This document shows positions 10,013 to 18,633 of a DNA stretch of 64,000 bases, piece by piece (within the stretch, counting starts at the first letter, position 1; the number at the start of each line of letters is the position of its first letter). Under the pieces are notes generated by a model. The model was not told the origin of the DNA, searched no databases, and was given only the letters and a program-made list of their open reading frames with translations. The stretch is from the NCBI RefSeq assembly GCF_019207085.1, contig NZ_JAATOM010000009.1, forward strand, positions 186,001 through 250,000, written 5' to 3'. Source of the stretch: Variovorax sp. dw_308. GTDB taxonomy: Bacteria; Pseudomonadota; Gammaproteobacteria; Burkholderiales; Burkholderiaceae_C. Both the position numbers and the translations under genes were made by a program.

Positions 10013-10963
10013 TCATATGTCCGAAGCCTTGATGCGCGGGTCGATCACCGCATACAACACGTCGACCACGAAGTTCACGATCACCACCATGGCCGCGAGC
10101 AGCATCACGCAGTTGCGCACCACGATCAAGTCGCGGTTGCTGATGGCCTGGAATATCAGGCGACCCAGGCCGGGCAGGTAGAACACGCTCTCGATCACGA
10201 TGGTGCCCGCGAGCAACTCCGAGAACTGGAGGCCCATCACCGTCACGACCGGAATCATCGCGTTGCGCAGCACGTGCCGCCACAGCACAGCGCGCTGCGA
10301 GATGCCCTTGGCTCGCGCCGTGCGCACGAAGTCCTCGCGCATCACCTCGAGCACGGCCGAGCGCGTGATGCGCGCGAGGATCGCGGCCTGCACCACGCCC
10401 AGCGAGAGCGCGGGCAGGAGCAGCGCCTTGAGGCCGGTCAGGATGCCGTCATCCCACCCGTCGAAGCCACCCGCCGAGAACCATTGCAGCGTCTTCGCGA
10501 ACACCAGGATCAGCAGGATCGCGAACCAGAAATTCGGAATGGCAATGCCCACCTGAGTGAGCCCCATGAGCCCCACGTCGCCCAGCTTGTTGTGCCGCGC
10601 GGCCGCCGTCACGCCCACCAGCAGGGCCAGGACGGTGGTGAAAGCCATCGCCATCAACGCGAGCGGCACGGTGAGGGCGAGCCGCTCCAGGATCAGCTCG
10701 ACGACCGGCGTGCTGTAGGCATAGCTGTCGCCCAGGTCGCCGCGCAGCATGCCGGCGATCCAGTGCCAGTAGCGCAGCCATGCGGGTTGGTCGATGCCCA
10801 GCTTGTGCGCCAGCGCGGCCACGGCTTCCGGGGCGGCGTCGGCGCCCATGAGCAACTGGGCGGCGTTGCCCGGCAGGATTTCCAGAACTCCGAAGACGAT
10901 GATCGAAGCCCCGATCAATGTCGCGATCAGGGTCAGGATGCGCTTGAAAAGAAACAGGCTCAT
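10013..10963 (-). CDS. Dipeptide-type ABC transporter permease (DppB class), first gene of operon
   Basis: This 316-residue inner-membrane permease has the N-terminal helix LTLIATLIGASIIVFGVLEILPG and the DppB-class domain with about six helices. The EAA loop is seen as REDFVRTARAKGISQRAVLW, which contacts the ATPases, and the protein ends in DPRIKASDI. It opens the transporter operon and is divergent from the ferredoxin gene at 11038, so the promoters for both directions must lie in the 74-base gap. Confidence 0.92.
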   Translation of the reverse strand: MSLFLFKRILTLIATLIGASIIVFGVLEILPGNAAQLLMGADAAPEAVAALAHKLGIDQPAWLRYWHWIAGMLRGDLGDSYAYSTPVVELILERLALTVPLALMAMAFTTVLALLVGVTAAARHNKLGDVGLMGLTQVGIAIPNFWFAILLILVFAKTLQWFSAGGFDGWDDGILTGLKALLLPALSLGVVQAAILARITRSAVLEVMREDFVRTARAKGISQRAVLWRHVLRNAMIPVVTVMGLQFSELLAGTIVIESVFYLPGLGRLIFQAISNRDLIVVRNCVMLLAAMVVIVNFVVDVLYAVIDPRIKASDI

Positions 10964-11037
10964 GGGGCGGGGCGCAGCATAACCCGAGGATGCAATGATC
11001 GTTCCAGGGGCTTTGACCCGCGACGGATAATCGCAAC

Positions 11038-11322
11038 ATGGCCCTGATGATCACCGACGAATGCATCAACTGCGACGTGTGCGAACCCGAGTGCCCGAAC
11101 GACGCCATCTACATGGGCGTCGAGATCTACGAGATCAATCCGCACAAGTGCACCGAATGCGTGGGCCATTTCGACGAGCCGCAATGCGTGCAGGTCTGCC
11201 CCGTGGCCTGCATCCCGGTGAATCCCGCGCATGTCGAGACGCGAGAGACCTTGTTCGAGAAGTTCCAGCGACTCGCCGCTGCGAAGGCGGCCGCTACAGC
11301 GTCCGGGTCTCCGGCCCCTTGA
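11038..11322 (+). CDS. YfhL-family 2[4Fe-4S] ferredoxin
   Basis: This is a 94-residue cytosolic electron carrier. The first cluster motif is CINCDVCEPECP near the N-terminus. The second is a split motif with CTEC, then CVQVCPVACIP, containing the longer YfhL-type insertion between cysteines. The family is bicluster ferredoxins of the YfhL/Alvin type, whose physiological partner is not well settled. The gene is solitary on the plus strand; its last 29 bases overlap the 3' end of the convergent gene at 11294. Confidence 0.9.
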   Translation: MALMITDECINCDVCEPECPNDAIYMGVEIYEINPHKCTECVGHFDEPQCVQVCPVACIPVNPAHVETRETLFEKFQRLAAAKAAATASGSPAP

Positions 11323-11722
11323 ACTTCATCGTCGATTTCCGCGGCTCGCGCTCGAGCTTGCGGATGCGTGCCTGGTGCACGCGTTCGGCCGAAGCGGCAC
11401 GCCGTTCTGCCAACGCAAATCGACGGGCCTCCGCAGCCGCCTTGCGGTCACGGTCGATCGCGTCCTTGTCGCGGCGAAGGCGGGTGCGCTCCATCTGGTC
11501 GGCTTCGACCTGGTTGCGGCGCGTGGCGTTGTCGGCGGCGCGCCGGTCGGCCTCGCTGCGGCTGTCGTCCACATTCAACGACTTGCCTTCCTTGCACGGC
11601 TGGTCGGTGTAGGTCGAGCCGCAACGCCAGACGCCGTGCGGCGACGTGGCGGCGATGCCCGCGAGATGCGTGCAGAGCGCGAGCGAAACGATCGCGATGG
11701 ATCGAAGTAGTGGCTGTGCCAT
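11294..11722 (-). CDS. Exported DUF4124-like protein with charged coiled-coil tail
   Basis: This 142-residue protein starts with a signal peptide (SIAIVSLALCTHLAGIA). A short GVWRCGSTYTDQPC motif follows, of the kind found in DUF4124-like periplasmic proteins. From about residue 55 it is very rich in Arg, Glu, Ala and Asp with heptad-like spacing, probably a long helix or coiled coil. The ATG at 11722 is chosen because it starts the signal peptide. It lies downstream of pth. The function is unknown. Confidence 0.7.
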   Translation of the reverse strand: MAQPLLRSIAIVSLALCTHLAGIAATSPHGVWRCGSTYTDQPCKEGKSLNVDDSRSEADRRAADNATRRNQVEADQMERTRLRRDKDAIDRDRKAAAEARRFALAERRAASAERVHQARIRKLEREPRKSTMKFKGPETRTL

Positions 11723-11762
11723 CTTGTCGTGTCTCCCTGTCCGTTGTCTTGTGGGGCCGATG

Positions 11763-12413
11763 CTAACCCGGGGCCGGCGATGCACCGCCAGCGTTTCCCC
11801 CACCCTCTTCGGGCTCGCGCCGCGGCGGCTTGGGCCGAGGCGGCTTGCTGGTGTGGATCTGCATCGTGGCCTTCTCCATCTCGCCCGCCACGAGCGCGGG
11901 CACCGCGTGCAGCGTGCGCGCGATGGCGTCCTCTATCGCCTCGCGCTGCTCCTTCAGCGGCTTTTTCAGCACCCAGTGGATGACCTCGCTCTTGACGCCC
12001 GGATGCCCGATGCCCAGCCGCAGCCGCCAATAGTCACCCGTGCCCAGTTGCGCGTGGATGTCGCGCAGTCCGTTGTGACCCGCATGGCTGCCGCCGAACT
12101 TGAGCTTGGCCTGTCCGGGTGTCACGTCAAGCTCGTCGTGCACCACGAGGATCTCGTCCGGCTGGATCTTGAAGAAACGCGCCAGCGCACCGACGGACTT
12201 GCCTGACAGGTTCATGAAGGTCTGCGGCTCCAGCAGCCAGACACTCTGTCCGTTGACGTTGGCCCGAGCCACCAGCCCGTGGTAGCTGCGCTCCGGGACC
12301 AGCGACAGCTTCCAGTCCCGCGCCAGCGCATCCACCCACCAGAAGCCCGCGTTGTGCCGCGTGGCCTCGTATTCCGGGCCCGGATTGCCCAGGCCGACGA
12401 ACAACTTGATCAT
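11763..12413 (-). CDS. pth: Peptidyl-tRNA hydrolase
   Basis: This enzyme releases tRNA from peptidyl-tRNAs that drop off the ribosome. The 216-residue product has the family signature GLGNPGPEYEATRHNAGF with the catalytic His, then FMNLSG, HDELD and GHNGLRDI, which carry the conserved Asn and Asp residues. A basic, Pro-rich tail after about residue 190 (SKPPRPKPPRREPEE) extends beyond the usual 190-200 residues. It follows rplY on the same strand, a conserved betaproteobacterial order, but a hairpin terminator sits between them. Confidence 0.96.
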   Translation of the reverse strand: MIKLFVGLGNPGPEYEATRHNAGFWWVDALARDWKLSLVPERSYHGLVARANVNGQSVWLLEPQTFMNLSGKSVGALARFFKIQPDEILVVHDELDVTPGQAKLKFGGSHAGHNGLRDIHAQLGTGDYWRLRLGIGHPGVKSEVIHWVLKKPLKEQREAIEDAIARTLHAVPALVAGEMEKATMQIHTSKPPRPKPPRREPEEGGGNAGGASPAPG

Positions 12414-12433
12414 GATTTCGATTATCCGGTCGC

Positions 12434-12466
12434 CAAAACGGAAACGGCCCGCACTGGGCGGGCCGT
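12434..12466 (-). terminator. Hairpin terminator between rplY and pth
   Basis: A perfect 9-bp stem (ACGGCCCGC pairing with GCGGGCCGT, 12444-12466) with a 5-base loop is followed on the minus strand by a T-rich run (TTTCCGTTTT). It lies 26 bases after the rplY stop and would end or attenuate the prs-rplY transcript before pth. Confidence 0.8.
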
Positions 12467-12491
12467 CGATCTGCAGACAGCAGGAAGTGAA

Positions 12492-13178
12492 TTACTTCTT
12501 GGCAGTCTTGGCAGCCGGCGTCTTCGCAGCCGGGGTCTTGGCGGCGGGCTTGCCACCCTTGCCAGCCGGTGCGGCTGCAGCGGCCTCGGCGCCTTCGGCC
12601 TTGACTTCTTCTTCCTCGGCGACCGGAGCGGAGGCCGAAGCCAGCACTGCGTTCACCTTGCCGTGGCTGACCCACTTCACGCCGCGCGGCAGCTTGATGT
12701 CCTTCAGCGTGACCGTGCCGTTGTTCTTCAGCCCGGACAGGTCGACCTCGATGAATTCGGGCAGTTCTGCGGGCAGGCAGTTCACTTCGAGTTCGGTCGT
12801 CACGTGGTTGACCAGGTTGTGCTCGAGCTTGACGGCGTCGGACTCTTCTTCACCCTTGAAGTGGAGCGGCACCTTCATGGTCATGCGGGTCTTGGCATCG
12901 ACGCGCTGGAAGTCGATGTGCTGGACCAGCTGGCGGAACGGGTGGTATTGCACGTCGCGCAGCAGGACCTTGCTGACGTTGCCGGCCAGTTCCATCTCGA
13001 GGATCGAGGCGTGGAACGCTTCCTTCTTCAGGGCGTGCCACAGTGCGTTGTGGTCGACCTCGATCAGCTGGGGCTCGGTGCCACCACCGTAGACGATACC
13101 GGGCGTCTTGCCCGAGATGCGGAGACGGCGGCTCGCACCCGTGCCCTGCTTGGCGCGCTCAAAAGCGACGAATTTCAT
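12492..13178 (-). CDS. rplY: 50S ribosomal protein L25 (Ctc/TL5 form)
   Basis: This 5S-rRNA-binding ribosomal protein is 228 residues, the long Ctc-type form. The N-terminal L25 domain covers about residues 1-95 and starts MKFVAFERAKQGTGASRRLR. The beta-barrel C-terminal domain follows (about 96-185, with LPEFIEVDLSGLKNNGTV). The last 40 residues are an Ala/Lys/Pro-rich low-complexity tail with repeated AAKTPAAKTP units, typical of betaproteobacterial members. It lies 80 bases downstream of prs on the same strand, a common arrangement. Confidence 0.97.
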   Translation of the reverse strand: MKFVAFERAKQGTGASRRLRISGKTPGIVYGGGTEPQLIEVDHNALWHALKKEAFHASILEMELAGNVSKVLLRDVQYHPFRQLVQHIDFQRVDAKTRMTMKVPLHFKGEEESDAVKLEHNLVNHVTTELEVNCLPAELPEFIEVDLSGLKNNGTVTLKDIKLPRGVKWVSHGKVNAVLASASAPVAEEEEVKAEGAEAAAAAPAGKGGKPAAKTPAAKTPAAKTAKK

Positions 13179-13258
13179 ATCTAACTCCTGTAAGGGTCCA
13201 CCGCGACCAGTGCGACCCCGTTTCGAATGGGCTCACCCGAAGGGAGCCCGCCTTTTGC

Positions 13259-14233
13259 TCAGAACAGGTTGTCCTGATCCGAGAACAAACTCATGACCGA
13301 CTCGCCCTTGGCAATGCGCTGGATCGTCTCGGCGATCAGCGGTGCCACGGACAGTTGGCGAATTTTTCCGCTGGTCAATGCGCCGTCGGACAGGGGAATC
13401 GTGTTGGTCACGACCACTTCGTCCAGCGCAGTGCCCTGCGTGATCCGCTCGATGGCGGGGCCCGAGAAAATCGGGTGCGTGCAATACGCGTAAACCTTCT
13501 TGGCGCCGCGCTCCTTGAGCACTTCGGCCGCCTTCACCAGCGTACCGGCCGTGTCGATCATGTCGTCCATGATCACGCAGTTGCGGCCGTCGATCTCGCC
13601 GATCACGTGCATGACCTCGCTCACGTTGGCGCGCGGACGGCGCTTGTCGATGATGGCCAGGTCGCAATTCAGTTGCTTGGCCAGCGCGCGGGCGCGAACC
13701 ACGCCGCCGACGTCGGGCGACACCACGATCAGGTCTTCGTAGTTCTTCAGCCGCAGGTCGCCCAGCAGCACCGGCGACGCATAGATGTTGTCGACCGGGA
13801 TGTCGAAGAAGCCCTGGATCTGGTCTGCGTGCAGGTCCATGGTCAACACGCGGGCCACGCCAACGGTTTCCAGCAGGTTGGCGACCACCTTGGCCGAGAT
13901 CGGCACCCGGCTCGAGCGCGGGCGGCGGTCCTGTCGGGCATAGCCGAAGTAGGGGATGACGGCGCTGATCCGCTCGGCCGAGGCGCGCTTGAGCGCGTCG
14001 ACCATGATCAGCAATTCCATCAGGTTCTCGTTGGTCGGTGCGCAGGTCGACTGCACCACGAACACATCGCGTGCCCGGACGTTCTGGTTGATCTCTACCG
14101 TGACCTCGCCATCGGAGAAGCGACCGACGCGGGCGGCGCCGACCGTCGTGCCGAGGTTGTGGGCGATTTCTGCTGCAAGGCCAGGATTGGCGTTGCCGGT
14201 GAAAACCATGAAATCAGGATGGTGAGCCTGCAT
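13259..14233 (-). CDS. prs: Ribose-phosphate pyrophosphokinase (PRPP synthetase)
   Basis: The enzyme makes phosphoribosyl pyrophosphate from ribose-5-phosphate and ATP for purine, pyrimidine, His, Trp and NAD synthesis. The 324-residue product shows the flexible-loop region around ARQDRRPRSSRVPIS, the DLHADQIQGFF metal and ATP segment, and the PRPP-binding motif VIMDDMIDTAGT. The start at 14233 (MQAHHPDFMVF) is chosen because a longer reading adds only a few non-conserved residues. The gene follows tRNA-Gln and its terminator. Confidence 0.97.
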   Translation of the reverse strand: MQAHHPDFMVFTGNANPGLAAEIAHNLGTTVGAARVGRFSDGEVTVEINQNVRARDVFVVQSTCAPTNENLMELLIMVDALKRASAERISAVIPYFGYARQDRRPRSSRVPISAKVVANLLETVGVARVLTMDLHADQIQGFFDIPVDNIYASPVLLGDLRLKNYEDLIVVSPDVGGVVRARALAKQLNCDLAIIDKRRPRANVSEVMHVIGEIDGRNCVIMDDMIDTAGTLVKAAEVLKERGAKKVYAYCTHPIFSGPAIERITQGTALDEVVVTNTIPLSDGALTSGKIRQLSVAPLIAETIQRIAKGESVMSLFSDQDNLF

Positions 14234-14254
14234 GAGTACGTTCCGGCAATTCGG

Positions 14255-14278
14255 CAAAAAAGCCCTCCGGGGAGGGCT
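14255..14278 (-). terminator. Rho-independent terminator after tRNA-Gln
   Basis: An 8-bp perfect stem (AGCCCTCC with GGAGGGCT) and a short loop precede six T residues on the minus strand. It lies 52 bases downstream of the tRNA-Gln 3' end and upstream of prs, separating the tRNA from prs. A prs promoter would then have to lie in the short remaining gap, or read-through is partial. Confidence 0.85.
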
Positions 14279-14329
14279 ACGTGTAGTCTTGAAATCCCCG
14301 CAGCCCGCCGGCTGCAGGGAGTTGTTGTT

Positions 14330-14406
14330 TGGCAGGGGAAGAAGGATTCGAACCTTCGCATGCTGGAATCAAAATCCAGTGCCTTAACCAGCTTGGCGAC
14401 TCCCCT
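14330..14406 (-). tRNA. tRNA-Gln (anticodon TTG)
   Basis: The 77-base gene folds as a cloverleaf, with acceptor stem AGGGGAG pairing with TTCCCCT (one G-U pair), discriminator G and encoded CCA. The anticodon loop is TTTTGAT within CTGGA-loop-TCCAG, giving TTG. The T arm contains GGTTCGAATCC. It lies between ispE and prs, as in many Burkholderiales. Confidence 0.97.
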
Positions 14407-14449
14407 ACACGGGTCGAAGGCTCGTCTCTTGTGGAGACGGGCCGCCTAC

Positions 14450-15319
14450 CTATGAAATGTCGCTGGTTGCCCACCCGGCCAGGGGATGAACAGCCATGTT
14501 GCCGCATTGTCGTACCGACCAGCCCTCGGGGGCTACTGCCAGATCCGCTTCCTGCGGCATCGCTGCGAACACGGCACTCCCGGAGCCGGTCATCCTGCCT
14601 TTCAAACCCTGCGACCCGAGCCATTCGATGGCCTGGGTGACCGCGGGGCAAAGCCTCTGGGCAACCGGCTGCAAGTCGTTGTGGCCAAATTCGAACTTGT
14701 CGATCTCATTTGACCCATGCTTTGCAGAGAAGCCTGCGATTATAGCACTCGGAGTTTGGCGCTCAAGGTCCGGCGCTGTAAAAATACGACGCGTATCGAT
14801 TCCGTCAGATGGCTTGACCACGCAGAAGCGCCCCGGCGCCAGTTCGATCGGCGTGATTTTCTCGCCGATGCCTTCGACCCAGGCGTTGCGTCCGCGCAAG
14901 AAGAAGGGCACATCCGCGCCCAGTGCAAGACCGATCTGTTCGAGCCGGGCGAGTGGCAGGTTCAGCCCCCACAGGCGATTCAACGCCAGCAGGCAGGTGG
15001 CTGCGTCCGAGGAGCCTCCGCCCATTCCGGCCTGCGCCGGCACCTGCTTGGCAATGGCGATGTGCGCGCCCTGGCCTGGCGTCGCAAAGGCCTGCAGCGC
15101 GCGGGCCGCGCGCAGGACCAGGTCGTCCGCCGGCAGCGGCGTCGTGAGGTCTTCGCGCGACAGTCGGCCATCGTCGCGCCGCTCGATATGGAGCGTGTCG
15201 CACCAGTCGATCAGCATGAAGACCGATTGCAGCAGGTGGTAGCCGTCGTCCCGCTGCCCGGTGATGTGCAGGAAAAGATTGAGCTTGGCCGGCGCCGGGA
15301 GGTCGTACAGGGCCTTCAT
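14450..15319 (-). CDS. ispE: 4-diphosphocytidyl-2-C-methyl-D-erythritol kinase
   Basis: This GHMP-family kinase phosphorylates CDP-methylerythritol in the MEP isoprenoid pathway. The 289-residue protein has PAKLNLFLHITGQRDDGYH at the N-terminus with the conserved Lys and Asp, and the ATP-binding glycine loop VPAQAGMGGGSSDAA around residue 95. The length matches the family. Its ATG overlaps the lolB stop by 4 bases, so it is the last gene of the TPR-lolB-ispE operon before tRNA-Gln. Confidence 0.97.
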   Translation of the reverse strand: MKALYDLPAPAKLNLFLHITGQRDDGYHLLQSVFMLIDWCDTLHIERRDDGRLSREDLTTPLPADDLVLRAARALQAFATPGQGAHIAIAKQVPAQAGMGGGSSDAATCLLALNRLWGLNLPLARLEQIGLALGADVPFFLRGRNAWVEGIGEKITPIELAPGRFCVVKPSDGIDTRRIFTAPDLERQTPSAIIAGFSAKHGSNEIDKFEFGHNDLQPVAQRLCPAVTQAIEWLGSQGLKGRMTGSGSAVFAAMPQEADLAVAPEGWSVRQCGNMAVHPLAGWATSDIS

Positions 15320-15804
15320 TGGCGCTCGAACACGATGCGCAGGTCGGCGGCGGGCTGTGGTGAAAAGCGCATCGCCTGAAGGCGGCCATTGCCATATTGA
15401 GACAGGTCGGCCTTCCAGCCTGAAACCGGTTCGTCCCGGCCGGCCAGCCAGCCGAACAGCGCGTCAACCGGGATCGCCGCGCCGGTGGCGGCTTCGATCA
15501 AGGCATCCACGGAGTCATAGCGCCGCGTCTGGTTGCCGTTTTTCAGCAGGGCTTCGCCTGGCGACCACTGCAATACCGCCAAGGTGTTGCCGATGGGCGT
15601 GGTCAACGCGAGTTCGCCGGCGCTCGGCGAACCCCGCAGGTCGAACAAGGCCGAGAAACTCTGCTTCTCGTCCCCCTCGACACGCAGCGCCAGCCGGCCG
15701 TTCCAGGCGCCGCTGGGTCCGGCGTTCCGGACCTGCGGCGTGGTGCACCCCGCCATCAAGAGCGCGGCCGCTGCGCCTGCCAGCAATACCGCGCGGCGTC
15801 TCAC
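15316..15804 (-). CDS. lolB: Outer-membrane lipoprotein receptor LolB
   Basis: LolB accepts lipoproteins from LolA and inserts them in the outer membrane. The 162-residue product has a lipoprotein signal with lipobox LLMAGC near residue 20, then a beta-rich domain (WNGRLALRVEGDEKQSFSALF and WLAGRDEPVSGW). The start is a GTG at 15804 overlapping the stop codon of the TPR gene, and the ORF ends overlapping ispE, so the three are coupled. The lolB-ispE pairing is a conserved proteobacterial arrangement and supports the call. Confidence 0.9.
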   Translation of the reverse strand: MRRRAVLLAGAAAALLMAGCTTPQVRNAGPSGAWNGRLALRVEGDEKQSFSALFDLRGSPSAGELALTTPIGNTLAVLQWSPGEALLKNGNQTRRYDSVDALIEAATGAAIPVDALFGWLAGRDEPVSGWKADLSQYGNGRLQAMRFSPQPAADLRIVFERQ

Positions 15805-17654
15805 AACTTGACGCGCAGGCGCTTGAGGGTTTCCTGCAAGGTCTCGTTGTCGGCATCGGCCAGGGAGGATTCCCGCCAGATCGCCACGGCGCGATCGCGA
15901 TTGCCGATGGCCCACAGCACTTCACCCAGGTGGGCGCCGATTTCGGCATCCGGGCGCTTCTTGTACGCGGCCTCGAGGATGCGCGAGGCTTCATCCATGT
16001 TGCCCATCCGGTATTCCACCCAGCCGAGGCTGTCGGCGATGAATGGGTCGTCCGGCGCCAGTTGGACAGCTTTCCTTATCAACTCACGGGCCTCCGGCAG
16101 GCGCACCTTGCGATCGGCGAAGGAATAGCCGAGCGCGTTGTAGGCATTCTGGTTGTCGGGCTTGAGTTCGATCAGGCGGCGCAGGAGCCGTTCCATGTCG
16201 TCCATGCGATTCAGCTTTTCAGCGAGCATGGCCTGGTCATAGATCAGGTCGCCGTCATCCGGCGCGGCTGCGCTGGCCTTGGCGAGCATGTCGTAGGCCT
16301 GCTGGTATTGCTTGGCATCGCGCAATAGTTGGACCTCGGCCAGGAACTTCTGCTTCTTGTCGTCGGGCGAGGTCTCGGGTAGCGAGCGCACCAGTTCGCG
16401 GGCCTGTTGCATCTTGCCCTGGCGTGCCAGCAAGGACGCCCGGCGCGCCTGCGCGCCGACCAAGTCTTCGCTGCTGTCGATCCTGGCGAGCCAGCTTTCG
16501 GCAGCTGCGTAGTTCTTGCGGCGCTCGGACAATTGCGCCAGCAACAGGTAGGCCTGCGTCAGGCCGCGCTTGCGGTCCTCGGCGTCGGCCTGGCCATTGG
16601 CGAGGTCGACGTAGCGCTTGAGCGACGCTTCCGCTGCGGTGTCTTGCCGGGCCTGGGCTTGCAGCGAGCCGAGCAGGACCCAGGGCTCGGGGAGTTCGGG
16701 GCGCTCGGTCGTCAGCTTGGTGAGCTGCGCGCTCGCCTCGTCGAAGCGGCGGCCCTCGACCAGCACGCGCGCATAGGCCATGCGGATCTCGGGCTGCGCA
16801 TCCGGCGTTGCGAGGTAGCGCGTGACGATGGGCTCGGCCAGGGGCTGCCCGGGGTCGATGAGATCGAGCGCCAGCATCGCCGGGCCATCGGATTTGGGAT
16901 CGGCCGCCTGGCCTTTCAACGCAGCGTCCATCGCGCCGGGAGCGTCCCCGGCCAGCAGGCGCATGCGGCCGATCGTGGCCCAGGCCAGGCCGGCGGTCGT
17001 TGGCTTCTTGACTTCGTCGACCAGTGCGCTCTCCACCACCTGCGCCGCGACCTTCTTGTCGGTGGCGCGCGCGTAGGTCCGCGTGATCAAGGTCAACAGG
17101 AAAGGATGCTCGACCTCCGGGGTGGCGGCGAGTTCGGCGCGCAGCGGCTCGACCGTGGCGGACAGTCGGTTCATTGCGATGAGTATCTGCAGTTCGAGTC
17201 GGCGCGCGTCGCGCGATTCCGGCTGGGCCTGTTTCCAGGCGCGGACTGCTACCAAAGCGGCGTCGCCGGAGCGTGTTTGCAAGGCCAGTTCGACGGCGCG
17301 TTGGTACAACCTCGGATCGCGTGTGCGGCGCGCCGCTTCGAGCATGAGCGCCGATCCGTCAGCCGGCGAGCCTGTGCGGGCGCTCAACTCGCCGACGAGC
17401 ACGTCGAAGAACAGTTCACCGGTAAGCGCTGACGGCCGTGCGTCCGGCGCGTCTTCATCCTGCGGAGGTTGGATCGCCGCAGGGGGCGCGCCCGGCGGCT
17501 CGACGATGGGCGCAGGGCTCATCGGCGCGGCAGGATTCCGTGGCGAATCAGGTGGGGAATCGGTCTGCTGGGCGTGCGCCGCAAGGGCGAGCAAGACGGC
17601 GGAAGCGGCCGCCGCAAGGCGGAGTCGGCGGGGCGGAGGGGTCATTGCAACCAT
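15801..17654 (-). CDS. Exported tetratricopeptide-repeat protein
   Basis: This 617-residue protein has a signal peptide (AAAASAVLLALAAHAQQ) and a Pro-rich linker, then helical TPR-like repeats from about residue 80 to the end. The clearest repeats are late: NALGYSFADRKVRLPEARELI and ADSLGWVEYRMGNMDEASRIL. It is probably periplasmic or outer-membrane associated, a protein-interaction scaffold. It heads the operon with lolB and ispE, suggesting envelope assembly, but no specific function is shown. An internal ATG at 17645 could also be the start. Confidence 0.85.
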   Translation of the reverse strand: MVAMTPPPRRLRLAAAASAVLLALAAHAQQTDSPPDSPRNPAAPMSPAPIVEPPGAPPAAIQPPQDEDAPDARPSALTGELFFDVLVGELSARTGSPADGSALMLEAARRTRDPRLYQRAVELALQTRSGDAALVAVRAWKQAQPESRDARRLELQILIAMNRLSATVEPLRAELAATPEVEHPFLLTLITRTYARATDKKVAAQVVESALVDEVKKPTTAGLAWATIGRMRLLAGDAPGAMDAALKGQAADPKSDGPAMLALDLIDPGQPLAEPIVTRYLATPDAQPEIRMAYARVLVEGRRFDEASAQLTKLTTERPELPEPWVLLGSLQAQARQDTAAEASLKRYVDLANGQADAEDRKRGLTQAYLLLAQLSERRKNYAAAESWLARIDSSEDLVGAQARRASLLARQGKMQQARELVRSLPETSPDDKKQKFLAEVQLLRDAKQYQQAYDMLAKASAAAPDDGDLIYDQAMLAEKLNRMDDMERLLRRLIELKPDNQNAYNALGYSFADRKVRLPEARELIRKAVQLAPDDPFIADSLGWVEYRMGNMDEASRILEAAYKKRPDAEIGAHLGEVLWAIGNRDRAVAIWRESSLADADNETLQETLKRLRVKL

Positions 17655-17728
17655 AATAATCCAAGGCTTTTGTGTGACCGCCGCAAGGGGCTTGAGGTTC
17701 CAGCGGAATCTGACGTGAATTGTCGACC

Positions 17729-18547
17729 ATGCCCGAACTCCCTGAAGTAGAAGTCACACGCCTTGGCTTTGCCGATCGCATCGCGGGCGCTCGCATCGAA
17801 GCCGTGCGCATGGGCAAGCCGCTGCGCTGGTCGCTGGCTGTCGAGCCGTCGGCGCTGGTGGGCCGCAGGGTGCGGGCGGTGCGCAGGCGTGGCAAATACC
17901 TCCTGATCGACTTGGACGAAGGATTGCTGCTGCTCCACCTGGGCATGTCGGGAAGCCTGCGGTTCAGTGATGCGCCGTTGCCGCCGCCCGGCCCGCATGA
18001 CCATTTCGACATGGTCACCGACAAGGGTTCGCTGCGTCTCAATGATCCGCGTCGTTTCGGTGCGGTGGTCTACGCGCACGACGAGGCCGCGCCGTTGGCG
18101 ATCAAGTTGCTGGGCAGACTCGGCGTGGAGCCGTTGGGCGACGGCTTCGACTTCGGCGCATTTCTTGCAGGACTGAAGAAGCGCCAGGCGCCGATCAAGC
18201 AGGTGCTGCTGGCGGGCGAACTCGTGGTGGGCGTGGGCAACATCTATGCATCCGAAGCCCTGTTCCTGGCCGGCATCCGGCCGACGCTCTCCGCCTCGCG
18301 CATCAGTCGCCCGCGTGCGCTGCGCCTGCATGCGGCGGTGCGGGACGTGCTGGCGCGTGCCGTGGAGCGGGGAGGCAGCACGCTGCGCGACTTCACCAAC
18401 ACGGACGGACAGAGCGGCTATTTCCAGTTGGAGGCCACGGTTTATGGGCGGGCCGGCGAACCGTGCAGGGTTTGTTCGGCGACGATTCGGCAGATCAAGC
18501 AAGGCCAACGCTCGACGTTTTTCTGTCCAAGTTGTCAAAAGTGCTAG
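17729..18547 (+). CDS. mutM: Formamidopyrimidine-DNA glycosylase
   Basis: MutM removes 8-oxoguanine and other oxidised purines and nicks the abasic site. The 272-residue product starts MPELPEVEV, giving the catalytic Pro after Met removal and the conserved Glu. The C-terminal zinc finger is seen as CRVCSATIRQIKQGQRSTF followed by CPSC. The start is fixed by the catalytic N-terminus, so an in-frame upstream TTG is not used. It is divergent from the TPR gene. It acts in the same oxidised-guanine pathway as mutY 2 kb downstream. Confidence 0.97.
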   Translation: MPELPEVEVTRLGFADRIAGARIEAVRMGKPLRWSLAVEPSALVGRRVRAVRRRGKYLLIDLDEGLLLLHLGMSGSLRFSDAPLPPPGPHDHFDMVTDKGSLRLNDPRRFGAVVYAHDEAAPLAIKLLGRLGVEPLGDGFDFGAFLAGLKKRQAPIKQVLLAGELVVGVGNIYASEALFLAGIRPTLSASRISRPRALRLHAAVRDVLARAVERGGSTLRDFTNTDGQSGYFQLEATVYGRAGEPCRVCSATIRQIKQGQRSTFFCPSCQKC

Positions 18548-18633
18548 CAAATGCCCAACGGACGCGCGCAACGCGCGCCGATCTGGCAGGATGCCGGTGA
18601 TAGTATTTGTAAACCAACACTTACATATTAATC

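Noticed and set aside
13205..13245. Hairpin between prs and rplY (GGGCTC/GAGCCC) as a terminator
   Set aside because: On the minus strand, where both genes lie, no T run follows it, so it may be an attenuator or nothing.
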